The position numbers were made by a program, and so were the translations under genes. A DNA stretch of 62,317 nt from JAICYJ01 sp963797565 (GTDB taxonomy: Bacteria; Actinomycetota; Thermoleophilia; Gaiellales; JAICJC01), in assembly GCA_963797565.1 (NCBI GenBank), contig CAWCPM010000016.1, positions 1 through 62,317 on the forward strand, written 5' to 3'. The number at the start of each line of letters is the position of its first letter. The first letter of the stretch is position 1. Under the pieces are notes generated by a model, which saw only the letters and a program-made list of their open reading frames with translations, was not told the origin of the DNA and did not search any database. Below, in pieces: positions 49,282 through 59,340 of this stretch.

Positions 49282-50010
49282 CTAGACGGCCGCAGCCGCG
49301 GGTGCGGCGGCGTCCTCCATCAGGTCGCGGACACGGGTCGTGTCCAGCTTGATGCCGGGGCTCATCGTCGAGGCGATCGTGATCGAGCGCAGGTAGCGGC
49401 CCTTCGCCGATGACGGCTTGACGCGCAGGATCTCCTCCAGCACGGCCTGGTAGTTCTCGACCAGCGCCTGCTCCTCGAACGACTTCTTGCCGAGCGCGGC
49501 ATGCACGATCCCGGTGCGGTCGGTGCGGTACTCGATCTTGCCCGACTTGACGTCGCTCACCGCCTTGCCGATGTCGAACGTGATGGTGCCGGCCTTGGGG
49601 CTGGGCATCTTGCCCTGCGGGCCGAGGATACGGCCCAGCCGGCCCACGGTGCCCATCATGTCGGGCGTTGCGATGGCCACGTCGAAGTCGCTCCACCCCT
49701 CGGTGATGCGGGCGGCCAGGTCATCGCCGCCGACCACGTCGGCGCCTGCCTCCTCGGCCTCCTTGGCCTTCTCGCCCTGCGCGAACACGGCCACGGTCAC
49801 CGACTTGCCGAGACCGTGCGGCAGGAACAGCGTCCCGCGCAGCTGCTGGTCGGCGTGGCGGACGTTCACGCCCAGCCGGAAGTGCACCTCGACGGTCTCG
49901 TCGAACTTGGCGGTGTCCAGCGACTTCAGCGTGCGCACGGCGTCGAGCGGCGCGTACAGCCGCTCGCGGTCGACCTGGGCGCGCGCTCCGGTGTACTTCT
50001 TGCCGGCCAT
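49282..50010 (-). CDS. rplA: 50S ribosomal protein L1
   Basis: 242 residues. FDETVEVHFRLGVNVRHADQQLRGTLFLPHGLGK and LGPQGKMPSPKAGTI are diagnostic. Forms the mobile L1 stalk. Start overlaps the rplK stop by one base. Confidence 0.97.
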   Translation of the reverse strand: MAGKKYTGARAQVDRERLYAPLDAVRTLKSLDTAKFDETVEVHFRLGVNVRHADQQLRGTLFLPHGLGKSVTVAVFAQGEKAKEAEEAGADVVGGDDLAARITEGWSDFDVAIATPDMMGTVGRLGRILGPQGKMPSPKAGTITFDIGKAVSDVKSGKIEYRTDRTGIVHAALGKKSFEEQALVENYQAVLEEILRVKPSSAKGRYLRSITIASTMSPGIKLDTTRVRDLMEDAAAPAAAAV

Positions 50011-50438
50011 CAGCGCCCCACCTCCACGCCCATCGAGCGGGCGGTTCCGGCCACGATGTTCATGGCAGCCTCGACGTCGTTGGCGTTCAGGTCGGGCATC
50101 TTGCGCTCCGCGATTGCGCGCAGCTGGTCACGGCTGATGGTTCCGACCTTCGTGCGGTTGGGCTCGCCCGAACCGGACTCCAGGTTCAGCGCCTCCTTGA
50201 TCAGCACGGCCGCGGGCGGCGTCTTGGTGATGAACGTGAACGAGCGGTCCTCGTAGACGCTGATCTCGACCGGCGTGATCTGGCCGTTGTTCGGCCCCTG
50301 CGTCTCGGCGTTGAACGCCTTGCAGAAGTCCATGATGTTGACCCCGTGCTGGCCGAGGGCGGGGCCCACCGGCGGCGCCGGGTTTGCCTGCCCGGCCGGG
50401 ATCTGCAGCTTGATGACCTTGATGACCTTCTTGGCCAT
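50010..50438 (-). CDS. rplK: 50S ribosomal protein L11
   Basis: 142 residues. KLQIPAGQANPAPPVGPALGQHGVNIMDFCKAFNA is the thiostrepton-region N-terminal domain. GTPase-associated centre protein. Good SD AAGGAGG before ATG. Confidence 0.97.
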   Translation of the reverse strand: MAKKVIKVIKLQIPAGQANPAPPVGPALGQHGVNIMDFCKAFNAETQGPNNGQITPVEISVYEDRSFTFITKTPPAAVLIKEALNLESGSGEPNRTKVGTISRDQLRAIAERKMPDLNANDVEAAMNIVAGTARSMGVEVGR

Positions 50439-50499
50439 GTACTTCCTCCTTAGTGGTTCATGCGCCGGACCTGCGCCCGGCTCCCACGCTCGCGAGTGG

Positions 50500-51024
50500 C
50501 TAGATCTTCTTCACCTTGTCGAACTCCAGCTCGACCGGCACCTGGCGCTCGAAGATCGAGACCAGCACCTTCAGCTTGCCCTGGTCCTCGTTGATCTCGG
50601 CGATCTCGCCGTCGAAGTCGGACAACGGGCCGGAGATCACCTTGACGCTCTCGCCCAGGGAGAACTCGGCCTTCTGCTTCGGCGCCGGGGCGGCCGACGC
50701 GGTGTGCAGCATGCGGTCGACCTCGGGCTGCGAGAGCGGCACCGGCTTGTTCTGCGCGCCGACGAACCCGGTCACGCCGGGGGTGTTCTTGACCAGCGTC
50801 CAGGCCTCGTCGGTCAGGTCCATGTTGACCAGCACGTAGCCGGGCCACAGCCTCCGCTCGGTCTGCACCTTCTGGCCGTCCTTGGTCTCGACGACGGACT
50901 CGGTCGGCACAACCACGCGGCGCACCGTCATCTCCTGGTTCATCGACTTGACGCGGTGCTCGAGGTTGGCCTTGACCTTGTTCTCGTGCCCGGAATAGGT
51001 GTTGATCACATACCAGCGAAACAT
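50500..51024 (-). CDS. nusG: Transcription termination/antitermination factor NusG
   Basis: 174 residues from ATG 51022-51024. NGN domain MFRWYVINTYSGHENKVKANLEHR, LWPGYVLVNMDL, and C-terminal KOW FSLGESVKVISGPLSDFDGEI. Couples RNA polymerase to Rho or S10. Ten bases after secE. Confidence 0.97.
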   Translation of the reverse strand: MFRWYVINTYSGHENKVKANLEHRVKSMNQEMTVRRVVVPTESVVETKDGQKVQTERRLWPGYVLVNMDLTDEAWTLVKNTPGVTGFVGAQNKPVPLSQPEVDRMLHTASAAPAPKQKAEFSLGESVKVISGPLSDFDGEIAEINEDQGKLKVLVSIFERQVPVELEFDKVKKI

Positions 51025-51034
51025 GTGGGTTCCG

Positions 51035-51343
51035 TCATTTCTGGAGGTCGAGGAGGTGGGAGACAAGACGTGCGAAGACCTGGTCGAGGCCGTACAGGTA
51101 CAGGCCGACCAGCACGCACGCGCTGATCACGACCGAGGTGGACTGCCAGGTCTGCTGCCGGTTGGGGAAGTCGACCTTGGCCAGCTCGCCGCGGACCTCG
51201 CCGACGAACCCGCGCGCCCGGGCGAACGTGCTCTTCTTGCGCTGGACGGGATCGCCGCCCGACTGGCTCTTGGGCTTGCCCGCCAGCGGCGCGGTCACGC
51301 TCCGCCGACCTGTCTGCGCCGGCTGACGGCTGCGACGTGCCAT
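51035..51343 (-). CDS. secE: Protein translocase subunit SecE
   Basis: 102 residues from ATG 51341-51343. Basic N-terminal region, then FVGEVRGELAKVDFPNRQQTWQSTSVVISACVLVGLYLYGLDQ (in parts), the amphipathic helix and single membrane span of the short SecE form. Stabilises SecY. Confidence 0.95.
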   Translation of the reverse strand: MARRSRQPAQTGRRSVTAPLAGKPKSQSGGDPVQRKKSTFARARGFVGEVRGELAKVDFPNRQQTWQSTSVVISACVLVGLYLYGLDQVFARLVSHLLDLQK

Positions 51344-51347
51344 CGGG

Positions 51348-51509
51348 CTAGCGAGTCTCCTTGTGCGGCGTATGCTTCCCGCACCAACGGCAGTACTTGG
51401 AGAACTCGATCCGGTCAGGCGAGTTGCGCTTCGATTTGTTGGTCTGATAGTTACGCCGCTTGCAGTCTTGACACGCCAGCGTAACGAGCACTCGGACACC
51501 TGTGGCCAC
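51348..51509 (-). CDS. rpmG: 50S ribosomal protein L33 (zinc-binding form)
   Basis: 53 residues from GTG 51507-51509 with AGAGG seven bases upstream. Zinc pairs CQDC and CRWC are both present. It is four bases before secE and heads the rpmG-secE-nusG-rplKAJL unit. The 70 bases upstream contain TGTGATACC, a possible extended -10. Confidence 0.95.
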   Translation of the reverse strand: MATGVRVLVTLACQDCKRRNYQTNKSKRNSPDRIEFSKYCRWCGKHTPHKETR

Positions 51510-51582
51510 GCGAAAACCTCTCGTCGGTTGAGCGCTTGGACGGTATCACAGGCCCCGCGCCGATCGTGCCGCCGAAACGGCC

Positions 51583-52131
51583 TCAGACGGGGCCGTCGCT
51601 GCCCGACAGCTCGAGCAGCCGCTCCACCGTATTCCAGTTGCGTGCGGTGGCCGTCACCTTCAGCTTCCGCTCCCAGAAGGAGTGCGTGAGACGGGCCTTG
51701 TGGACGCCGGCCGGCCACCACATGAACAGCTCGCGCCCGTGCAGACGGAACATCTCCGGCTCGTAGTCGGCCGGGTCCACGGCCGCCACCAGCTTCGGGT
51801 CGGGTCGGGCCGACAGGAACACCACGTGGTGGTGTTTGGGATTGTCGGCGTGCTCGCGCAGCGGGTTGCGCTTGACGACCGCGGCCAGCTCCGCGCGCGT
51901 GCGCACCAGCACCGGGATGTCGAGCCCCGTCTCATCGTGCAGCCGCTCGGCGATGCGGAGCTCCGACTTCGCCGCCGGCTCCTTGCTGCCGAAGGCGACG
52001 TTGCCGCTCTGAAGCAGCGTCTCCACGCCGGTGTAGCCGAGCGCCTCCATCAGTTCGCGGAGCTGCGCCATCGGGACGCGGTTCCTCCCGCCCACGTTGA
52101 TGCCCCGCAGCAGTCCGATCTGGCGCGTCAC
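51583..52131 (-). CDS. DUF1697 family protein
   Basis: 182 residues from GTG 52129-52131. The N-terminus LLRGINVGGRNRVPMAQLRELMEALGYTGVETLLQSGNVAF is the DUF1697 hallmark. Function unknown. It overlaps the preceding gene by four bases (GTGA), so the two form a unit. Confidence 0.92.
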   Translation of the reverse strand: MTRQIGLLRGINVGGRNRVPMAQLRELMEALGYTGVETLLQSGNVAFGSKEPAAKSELRIAERLHDETGLDIPVLVRTRAELAAVVKRNPLREHADNPKHHHVVFLSARPDPKLVAAVDPADYEPEMFRLHGRELFMWWPAGVHKARLTHSFWERKLKVTATARNWNTVERLLELSGSDGPV

Positions 52132-52772
52132 TCCGACAGCGTGCCACAGACGGCCGACCGGTAGCTGGGGTGAGCGAGCGGCACCAGCCCCTGCCACCCG
52201 TCGCGCAACAGCTCGACCAGCGAGGGCGGCGTCAGCAGCTGCGCCCGTCCCCGCGGCGGCCGCGGCGCCCGACGGCTGTAGCCGGAGGCCGACCAGCAGA
52301 GCAGGCCGTCGCCCCAGACCAGCCAGGGCGCGCCCTCGGCCATCACGTAGGCGCCGTCGGGGAGCTCGTCGTAGGCGGCCACGTGCAGACGGCGCCGGCG
52401 TCCGTCGAGGCGCTGGTCGTGCAGCCGCAGGTCGATCGCATCCGCGCCGCGGTCGCCCGGATGCAGGCGCGCCCACACCTCGAGCAGCCGGTTGTAATCC
52501 TCCCGGCGGCACAGGGCGCAGGGCCGGTGGCCGGCCGCAAGCGCCGTCGCGTCATCCAGGAAGAACAGCTCGGTGAACCGGCCGGGCTGCATCTTGGGCC
52601 CGCGCTGCCAGCCCCGGAACTCGAGCCGGCAGGCGATCCAGCGGCGCACGGCGAAGTCACGGCAGATCCGCCCGCCGGCGTCGTGCAGGCAACCCCGATT
52701 GCCATACACGAGCCCGCGGGCGGGGTCTGCGATCAGCTGCCCGAGCGGTGTCACCCGGTTCTGGAGAGGCAT
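52128..52772 (-). CDS. Conserved hypothetical protein with CALC motif
   Basis: 214 residues. RFTELFFLDDATALAAGHRPCALCRREDYNRLLEVW is the most conserved-looking segment; the CxxC and an upstream LHDAGGRICR could bind a metal. I know similar unnamed proteins in actinobacteria but no function. No signal peptide. It has its own -10 element and overlaps the DUF1697 gene. Confidence 0.75.
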   Translation of the reverse strand: MPLQNRVTPLGQLIADPARGLVYGNRGCLHDAGGRICRDFAVRRWIACRLEFRGWQRGPKMQPGRFTELFFLDDATALAAGHRPCALCRREDYNRLLEVWARLHPGDRGADAIDLRLHDQRLDGRRRRLHVAAYDELPDGAYVMAEGAPWLVWGDGLLCWSASGYSRRAPRPPRGRAQLLTPPSLVELLRDGWQGLVPLAHPSYRSAVCGTLSE

Positions 52773-52777
52773 GGCTC

Positions 52778-52783
52778 AGATTA
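52778..52783 (-). promoter_or_regulatory. -10 element for the CALC-motif gene
   Basis: TAATCT on the minus strand, five bases before ATG 52772 and overlapping the stop of the SRPBCC gene. Near-leaderless. Confidence 0.35.
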
Positions 52784-53512
52784 ATGCCGAACGCCCACGA
52801 TCGCCTGCTCCAGCCAGGCCGTCCACGCCGCCTCGGCCGCCTCGTGGTCGGCCCCCTCGGCGAACAGGTGATGTCCGGCGAAGACCGGCATGCCCATGCC
52901 GCCGCGGCCATAGAAGCGGTACAGCGCATCGTCGCTGCGGAGGCCGATGAAGATGTCCTCCAGGTAGTCGACCTCGGCGTCGATCCGCCCGGCGCCCGCC
53001 ACGTCGATGGCGACGCGGTCGCCGACGGCGGCATCCGCCCCCAGCCCGAGCGCCGCCCGTACGGCCTCGAAGGCGCTCGGCTCGAGCGCGTCGTCGGGGC
53101 CGCTGGCGCCGACGTAGGTGACCTTCCGACCGGCGAAGTGGCCGAGGTACTCGCCCAGCGAGTGCAGGTAGAAGTCGGTGTGGCGGCTGGCGCCGTCGTA
53201 CTGGGCGTCCCAGTCCCCGGTGAGGATGCCGCTGTGCACGTAGCGAAGCACCGCACCGCCCGGCGCCGCCTCGATCCGGTACTCGAGCGCGTTGGTGAAC
53301 TCATCGCTCTCGGCGCGCACGGCGATGTGGCGCGGCGGGTCGAACACGGTCACGGTGTGGCCGGCCCACTCCTCGCCGACGGCACTGGGCGCGCCCTCGC
53401 CGGTCGGGAACATCCACCCCGCAGCGCCGTTGCCGGTGGCGACGGCATCCCACACCTGCTCGGGGGTTCCGGGCAGCTCGACCTCACGCCTGATCTCGAA
53501 CTCGCGGCTCAT
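52781..53512 (-). CDS. SRPBCC/AHSA1-family protein
   Basis: 243 residues. EFEIRREVELPGTPEQVWDAVATGNGAAGWMFPTGEG is the START-like/AHSA1 opening, with hydrophobic ligand-cavity pattern following. The C-terminal 100 residues may be a second, weaker copy. Ligand unknown. It overlaps the HTH regulator gene by four bases, a pairing seen in many ArsR-AHSA1 units. Confidence 0.85.
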   Translation of the reverse strand: MSREFEIRREVELPGTPEQVWDAVATGNGAAGWMFPTGEGAPSAVGEEWAGHTVTVFDPPRHIAVRAESDEFTNALEYRIEAAPGGAVLRYVHSGILTGDWDAQYDGASRHTDFYLHSLGEYLGHFAGRKVTYVGASGPDDALEPSAFEAVRAALGLGADAAVGDRVAIDVAGAGRIDAEVDYLEDIFIGLRSDDALYRFYGRGGMGMPVFAGHHLFAEGADHEAAEAAWTAWLEQAIVGVRH

Positions 53513-54111
53513 GGTGCATCCTTTCCAGTCGTGTGAGTGAGGCTGGGGTGCAGGGCCACCACCAGCCGATGGCGGCGCCCACCGCGGGCGCCCTCCGTGT
53601 GGTACCGGGCGGCCAGCGACGAGACGGCACCGGCCAGATCGTCGGCAAAGGCCGCCCTGTCGGCCGCCGACGCGAACGTGATCTCACTGTCGATCGTGAA
53701 CGTGGCGAGCGGCTTGCCGGCCCGCAGCGCTCCTGCCATCAGCTCGCCCAGCTCGCGCACCAGCCGCGCGCCCACCGCCAGCATCCACGCTGCCGACAGC
53801 TGGTCGGGCGCGCGTGCGGGGTCGGGCTGAAGCGGCGACAGCGCCGCCGGAGAGATCACGTAGGACGCGGCCGTTGCCTGCATCACCCGCTCCGTGCAGT
53901 TGCCCCTGCGGCGCTCCTCCACCAGCTCCAGCAGGCCATGGCGCTCGAGCGCCCGCAGGTGGTAGTTGACGCGCTGGCGGGACAGGCCCTCGCGGGCCGC
54001 CAGCGTGCTGGCGGACGCCGGCTCGGCCAGGGCCGCCAGCAGCCGCGCCCGCACCGGGTCGAGCGTGACCTCGGCGGCGGTGGGGTCGTCGATCACGGCA
54101 ACGTCGAGCAT
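53509..54111 (-). CDS. ArsR-like winged-helix transcriptional regulator
   Basis: 200 residues. Residues 15-65 (DPVRARLLAALAEPASASTLAAREGLSRQRVNYHLRALERHGLLE, in parts) form a winged helix with recognition helix SRQRVNYHLRALE. The C-terminal part, with a single Cys near RRGNCTERV, is a possible ligand domain. Middle gene of the reductase-HTH-SRPBCC operon, so it may control the operator upstream of the reductase gene. Confidence 0.85.
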   Translation of the reverse strand: MLDVAVIDDPTAAEVTLDPVRARLLAALAEPASASTLAAREGLSRQRVNYHLRALERHGLLELVEERRRGNCTERVMQATAASYVISPAALSPLQPDPARAPDQLSAAWMLAVGARLVRELGELMAGALRAGKPLATFTIDSEITFASAADRAAFADDLAGAVSSLAARYHTEGARGGRRHRLVVALHPSLTHTTGKDAP

Positions 54112-54114
54112 CCG

Positions 54115-54687
54115 TCAGCTCCGCTTCGGCCGCAGGATCATCAGCGTCACGTCGGCCGACGGCCTGGCCTCGACCAGCTCCAGATCGGCGCTCGCATCGG
54201 ACTCGGGGAACAGCCGCTGGCCACGCCCCAGGATGGTCGGGAACACCATCAGCCGGTACTCGTCGACCAGGTCGTGCTCCACAAGTCCGGCCACCAGCCG
54301 GCCGCTGCCCGCCACCAGGATGTCGCCACCCTGCTGGGCCTTGAGGGCGCGGACGCCGTCGGCGAGGTCGCCGCCGATCACCGTCGTGTTGTTCCAGTCG
54401 GCCTGCTCGAGCGTGCCCGACACCACGTACTTCGCCATCGAGTTCATCCTGTCGGCAAACCCGGCCTCGTCGGTGCGCTCCGGCCAGGCGGCCGCAAATC
54501 CCTCGTAGGTGCGCCGCCCCAGCAGCAGCGCGTCGCTGCCGAAGACCTCGTCCACCTTGAACGCGTCGCCGTCGGGACCGCGCTCGAACTTGAAGGCCCA
54601 GCCGCCGCGGTCGAAGCCCTCGGCGCCCCCGGGATCCTCCATCACGCCGTCCAGCGTCACGAACTCCGAAACGATCAGCTTACGCAT
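54115..54687 (-). CDS. Dihydrofolate reductase-like (RibD C-terminal) protein
   Basis: 190 residues. KLIVSEFVTLDGVMEDPGG, LLLGRRTYEGFAAAWP and DILVAGSGRLVAGLVEHDLVDEYRLMVFPTILGRGQRLF (in parts) match the RibD_C fold that binds NADPH. Such stand-alone proteins rarely make folate or riboflavin; the substrate is unknown. First gene of a three-gene operon under a strong promoter. Confidence 0.88.
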   Translation of the reverse strand: MRKLIVSEFVTLDGVMEDPGGAEGFDRGGWAFKFERGPDGDAFKVDEVFGSDALLLGRRTYEGFAAAWPERTDEAGFADRMNSMAKYVVSGTLEQADWNNTTVIGGDLADGVRALKAQQGGDILVAGSGRLVAGLVEHDLVDEYRLMVFPTILGRGQRLFPESDASADLELVEARPSADVTLMILRPKRS

Positions 54688-54715
54688 CCGGCTCCCCCTG
54701 CCTCGTGGTCATGGC

Positions 54716-54747
54716 GACATCATGTCACCGACAATAAAGTTTGTCAA
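54716..54747 (-). promoter_or_regulatory. Consensus promoter with overlapping palindromes
   Basis: On the minus strand a perfect TTGACA (54747-54742), 17-base spacer and CATGAT (54724-54719). GACAT-C-ATGTC (54716-54726) covers the -10, and GACAA/TTGTC (54730-54745) covers the spacer. These are candidate operators for the HTH regulator in this operon. Confidence 0.65.
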
Positions 54748-54840
54748 GGATGATATTCATGTCGGCCGACGGGCGATCGGCCCTGGCGGATATCGTTCGC
54801 GGGCGAATCCGGCCGCCACCCGCCAGGAAGGGACACCGCA

Positions 54841-55624
54841 TGCAGATCGGCAAGCCCGGGGACCCCGTCAGCCACATCTGCCAGGCCTACCCCGACCGCG
54901 TCGAGGTGCGGGGGCGCGACCTCTGCGGTGACCTGATGGGGCGGCTCAGCTTCACCGAGTACTTCCACCTGCTGCTGACCGGCGACGAGCCGACCGAGCA
55001 GCAGCGCTACTTCCTCGACCTGTTGCTGATCGCGATCGCCGAGCACGGCATGATGCCGACCAGCGTGGCGGCGCGGATGACGCTGGACGCGGATCCCGGC
55101 TCGCTGCAGGGCGCCGTCGCGGCCGGCATCCTCGGCTGCGGGCCGGTGGTGCTGGGCACCGCCGAGCCCTGCGCTCAGCTGCTGGAGGACGCGCAGGCGC
55201 GCGTGAGCGCGGGTGAGGATGCGGCCGGCGTGGCCGCTGCCATGGCGGCGGCCATCCACGCGGCCGGCGACAGGGCGCCCGGATTCGGGCACCCGCTGCA
55301 CCGCCCGGTCGACCCCCGCGCCGAGCGGATCCTGGAGCTTGCCGACCAGCGTGGCGCGGCCGGGCCGCACGTGGCCATGGCCCGGCACTTCGGCAAGGCC
55401 GTGCCGGACGCCTGGGGGCGCCCGCTGACCATGAACGTATCGATGCCGATCGCAGCCGTCATGCTCGACCTTGGATTCCCGGCCTCGAGCGTGAAGGCGG
55501 TGCCGCTGCTGGCGCGCACCGCGGGTCTGCTGGCGCACCTGGCCGAGGAGCGCGAGCGGCCGATCGGCTTCCTGATGGCCGGGAAGGCCGAAGAGGCGAT
55601 CGCCTACCGGCCGCCGGAGGCGCC

Positions 55625-55628
<4 letters not shown>
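54841..55628 (+). CDS. Citryl-CoA lyase/citrate synthase-like protein
   Basis: 262 residues from ATG 54841, chosen for AGGAAGGGAC upstream; the frame is open to 54741. The C-terminal half of the citrate synthase fold is present: GFGHPLHRPVDPRAERILELA (in parts; catalytic-type His near residue 149), NVSMPIAAVMLDLGFP and ARTAGLLAHLAEERERPIGF. The short length matches citryl-CoA lyase-type proteins, not full citrate synthase. It probably makes or breaks a carbon bond to an acyl-CoA. Overlaps the CoA ligase gene by GTGA. Confidence 0.78.
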
Positions 55629-56932
<1,304 letters not shown>

Positions 56933-56940
56933 GAGTGGCA

Positions 56941-57522
56941 ATGCGGAAGATTCAGAGCCAGGGCGTGCACCACATCACCATCACCGGCGCAGACCGCCAG
57001 ACGTCGATCGACTTCTGGGAGGGCGTGCTGGGCATGCCGTTCGTCTTCGAGCAGCCGAACCTCGACAACGCGTCGGAGAGCCACCTCTACTTCGACCCGG
57101 GCGACGGCCGTCTCATCACCATCTTCACCAACGAGGAGCGCACGGCCGACCCGGCCCGCACCCCGATGGATCCCGGCTGCGTGCACCACGTGGCGTTCTC
57201 GCTCTCGCACGCGACCTTCAGCCAGGCGGTGGAGCGACTGGACGAGCGCGGCATCAGCCACAGCGGCGTCAAGGACCGCGGGTTCATGGACTCCATCTAC
57301 TTCACCGATCCGCTGGGACTGCTGATCGAGCTGGCGTCCTATCGGTTCGAGCCACCGTTCGGTTACGCTCACGCCGACGTGCTGCTCGAAGCACACAAGA
57401 TCCGCGTCGAACGCGGCGACCGGAACATCGGCGAGGTACACCTGGCGGATGCCATCGAGATCCTCGTCACCCGGTCGCGCGAGTCGCTGTCGGACGACCG
57501 GTCAGCCAAGAACCCGTACTAA
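56941..57522 (+). CDS. VOC-family protein (glyoxalase/extradiol dioxygenase fold)
   Basis: 193 residues, with AGGAG overlapping the upstream stop codon. GVHHITITGADRQTSIDFWEGVLGMPFVF and the second module GCVHHVAFSLSHATF... TDPLGLLIELASY contain the His, His and Glu metal ligands of the fold. This could be a ring-cleaving dioxygenase or an isomerase. Third gene of the operon. Confidence 0.87.
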   Translation: MRKIQSQGVHHITITGADRQTSIDFWEGVLGMPFVFEQPNLDNASESHLYFDPGDGRLITIFTNEERTADPARTPMDPGCVHHVAFSLSHATFSQAVERLDERGISHSGVKDRGFMDSIYFTDPLGLLIELASYRFEPPFGYAHADVLLEAHKIRVERGDRNIGEVHLADAIEILVTRSRESLSDDRSAKNPY

Positions 57523-57537
57523 GACCTGGAGGACGCA

Positions 57538-58227
57538 ATGGCCGAGATCAAGCTTCACATCCTCAAGCCCAGCGTGAACAACCTCACGGCCCGCATCTTC
57601 GTGCGCGCGGCCGGGCTCGACTTCGAAGAGGTCGATGTGTGGGGGCAGACCCAGTCGCCGGAGTTTCTCAAAGCAAACCCGGCCCGGCTGACGCCGATGC
57701 TCGAGGAGGAGGGGCTGCCGCGGGCGACGCTGTGGGAGAGCTGCGCGATCATGCAGTACCTCTGCAACAAGCACGGGCTGGAGCAGCTCTACCCCAGCGA
57801 CCCCGCGCAGCGGGCGATGGTGGACAGCGCCATGTTCTACCAGATCGGGACGCTCTATCCCCTGGTCGCGCGCGCCACGTATCCGGTGCTGCACTTCCCG
57901 CAGTACCCCGGCGAAGTGGGCTGGTCGGAGGCGGACGAGGGCAGCAAGGCGGAGGCCCAGGCGGCGGCCGAGGCGGCGCTCGGACACCCGCTGGAGGTCT
58001 ACCGCGACTTCTTCATGGACGGCAAGCGGTTCATCGGCGGTGAGCATCCGGTGATCGCCGACATCCGGCTGGCGGCCACGCTCGAGTTCCTGGACGCAAT
58101 CGACTACGCGCTGCCGGACTGGGCGCGCCAGTACATGGCGGCGATGGAGTCGGACCTGGGCGACGCCTATGCCGAGCCGGCTGCCGACGTGCGCGGCTAC
58201 ATCGCGTCGGTGAAGACCCCGGCGTAA
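57538..58227 (+). CDS. Glutathione S-transferase-like protein
   Basis: 229 residues, GGAGG before ATG 57538. Thioredoxin-fold N-terminus LHILKPSVNNLTARIFVRAAGLDFEEVDV with a Ser near residue 12, ANPARLTPML and the ESCAIMQYL motif that binds the gamma-glutamyl group; all-helical C-terminal domain with VIADIRLAATLEFL. Most actinobacteria use mycothiol, so the thiol cofactor is uncertain. Last gene of the operon; convergent with the second reductase. Confidence 0.87.
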   Translation: MAEIKLHILKPSVNNLTARIFVRAAGLDFEEVDVWGQTQSPEFLKANPARLTPMLEEEGLPRATLWESCAIMQYLCNKHGLEQLYPSDPAQRAMVDSAMFYQIGTLYPLVARATYPVLHFPQYPGEVGWSEADEGSKAEAQAAAEAALGHPLEVYRDFFMDGKRFIGGEHPVIADIRLAATLEFLDAIDYALPDWARQYMAAMESDLGDAYAEPAADVRGYIASVKTPA

Positions 58228-58231
58228 ACGG

Positions 58232-58876
58232 TTAGGAACGCGCGAAGAACAGATGGGTGGCGACCGGCGCGGCAACGCTCCTCCGCGGCTCGAGGCCGTG
58301 CAGGTCGTCACCCAGTCCTTCGAACAGCCGCTCGCCCGCGCCCAGCAGCGTCGGCGCCAGGTTGATCACCATCTCGTCGACCAGGCCGGCGGCCAGGTAC
58401 TCCCGGCAGGCCTGCGCCCCGCCCGCCAGCGACACGTCCTCGCCGCCGGCCGCTTGCCGCGCCTGCTCGAGTGCCGAGGCGATCCCGTCGGTGACGAACG
58501 TGAAGGTGGTGCCGCCCTCGCAGACCAGCGGCTCGCGGGCATGGTGGGTGAGCACGAACACCGGGTGGTGAAACGGCGGGTTGTCGCCCCACCAGCCGTT
58601 CCACGGCGCGTCCGCGTCCCATCCACCCGGGTGTCCGCCGAACATGTTGCGGCCCATGATGGTCGCGCCCACGTTGGCCAGCCCCTCCTCGATCACCGCG
58701 GAGCTCTCGTTCACCTCGCCGCCTTCGAGGCCTTGCGGCGCCCGCCAGGCGGCCAGCTCGAAGACCCACTCGTGCAGCCGCATGCCGCCCACGCCGAGCG
58801 GGTTCTCGACGCTCTGGTCGGGGCCGGCCGCGTAGCCGTCGAGCGACATCGAGATGGTCATGCGCAGCTTCGACAT
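58232..58876 (-). CDS. Dihydrofolate reductase-like (RibD C-terminal) protein
   Basis: 214 residues. RMTISMSLDGYAAGPDQS, GATIMGRNMFGG and DVSLAGGAQACREYLAAGLVDEMVINLAPTLLGAGERLF (in parts) define the family. A different subgroup from the protein at 54.1 kb: longer, with a Trp-rich insert near residue 105 (WNGWWGDNPPFHHP). Single-gene unit. Confidence 0.88.
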   Translation of the reverse strand: MSKLRMTISMSLDGYAAGPDQSVENPLGVGGMRLHEWVFELAAWRAPQGLEGGEVNESSAVIEEGLANVGATIMGRNMFGGHPGGWDADAPWNGWWGDNPPFHHPVFVLTHHAREPLVCEGGTTFTFVTDGIASALEQARQAAGGEDVSLAGGAQACREYLAAGLVDEMVINLAPTLLGAGERLFEGLGDDLHGLEPRRSVAAPVATHLFFARS

Positions 58877-58882
58877 GCGCGC

Positions 58883-58888
58883 ACCTTA
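58883..58888 (-). promoter_or_regulatory. -10 element for second reductase gene (leaderless)
   Basis: TAAGGT on the minus strand, six bases before ATG 58876. Confidence 0.45.
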
Positions 58889-58969
58889 CCCCCGATCCAG
58901 GTCCAGGCTAACCGCAGAAACGCGGGTAGCATCCGGGCCACACGAACCCCCTTTTAGAAGGAGCATCCG

Positions 58970-59338
58970 ATGGCAGGACAGATCGTGCACTTCGAGATCC
59001 CGGCCGACGACACCGGCGCGAGCCAGGCGTTCTGGGGATCGCTGTTCGGCTGGCAGTTCCAGGCCTTTCCCGGCCCGTTCGAGTACCACATGACCCGCAT
59101 CGGCGAGCAGACCGGCGCCGCCATCACCAACATGGAGCCGGGCAAGCGCGGAACCCGCGCCTACTTCAGCGTGGATGAGATCAACGCCGGAGCGGCGCGC
59201 GTGCGCGAGCTGGGCGGCCAGGCTGCCGATCCGATGCCGGTGCCGGCGATGGGCTGGTTCTCGACCTGCACCGATCCGCAGGGCAACGAGTTCGGCCTCT
59301 GGCAGAACGACGAAGCGGCTCCCACCCCCGAGATGTAG
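58970..59338 (+). CDS. VOC-family protein (small, single-module pair)
   Basis: 122 residues with AGAAGGAG before ATG 58970. IVHFEIPADDTGASQAFWGSLFGWQFQ and WFSTCTDPQGNEFGLWQ are typical of the 27-kDa-antigen/glyoxalase-like group with His and Glu ligands. Substrate unknown. Two bases before the YCII gene. Confidence 0.9.
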   Translation: MAGQIVHFEIPADDTGASQAFWGSLFGWQFQAFPGPFEYHMTRIGEQTGAAITNMEPGKRGTRAYFSVDEINAGAARVRELGGQAADPMPVPAMGWFSTCTDPQGNEFGLWQNDEAAPTPEM

Positions 59339-59340
59339 CC

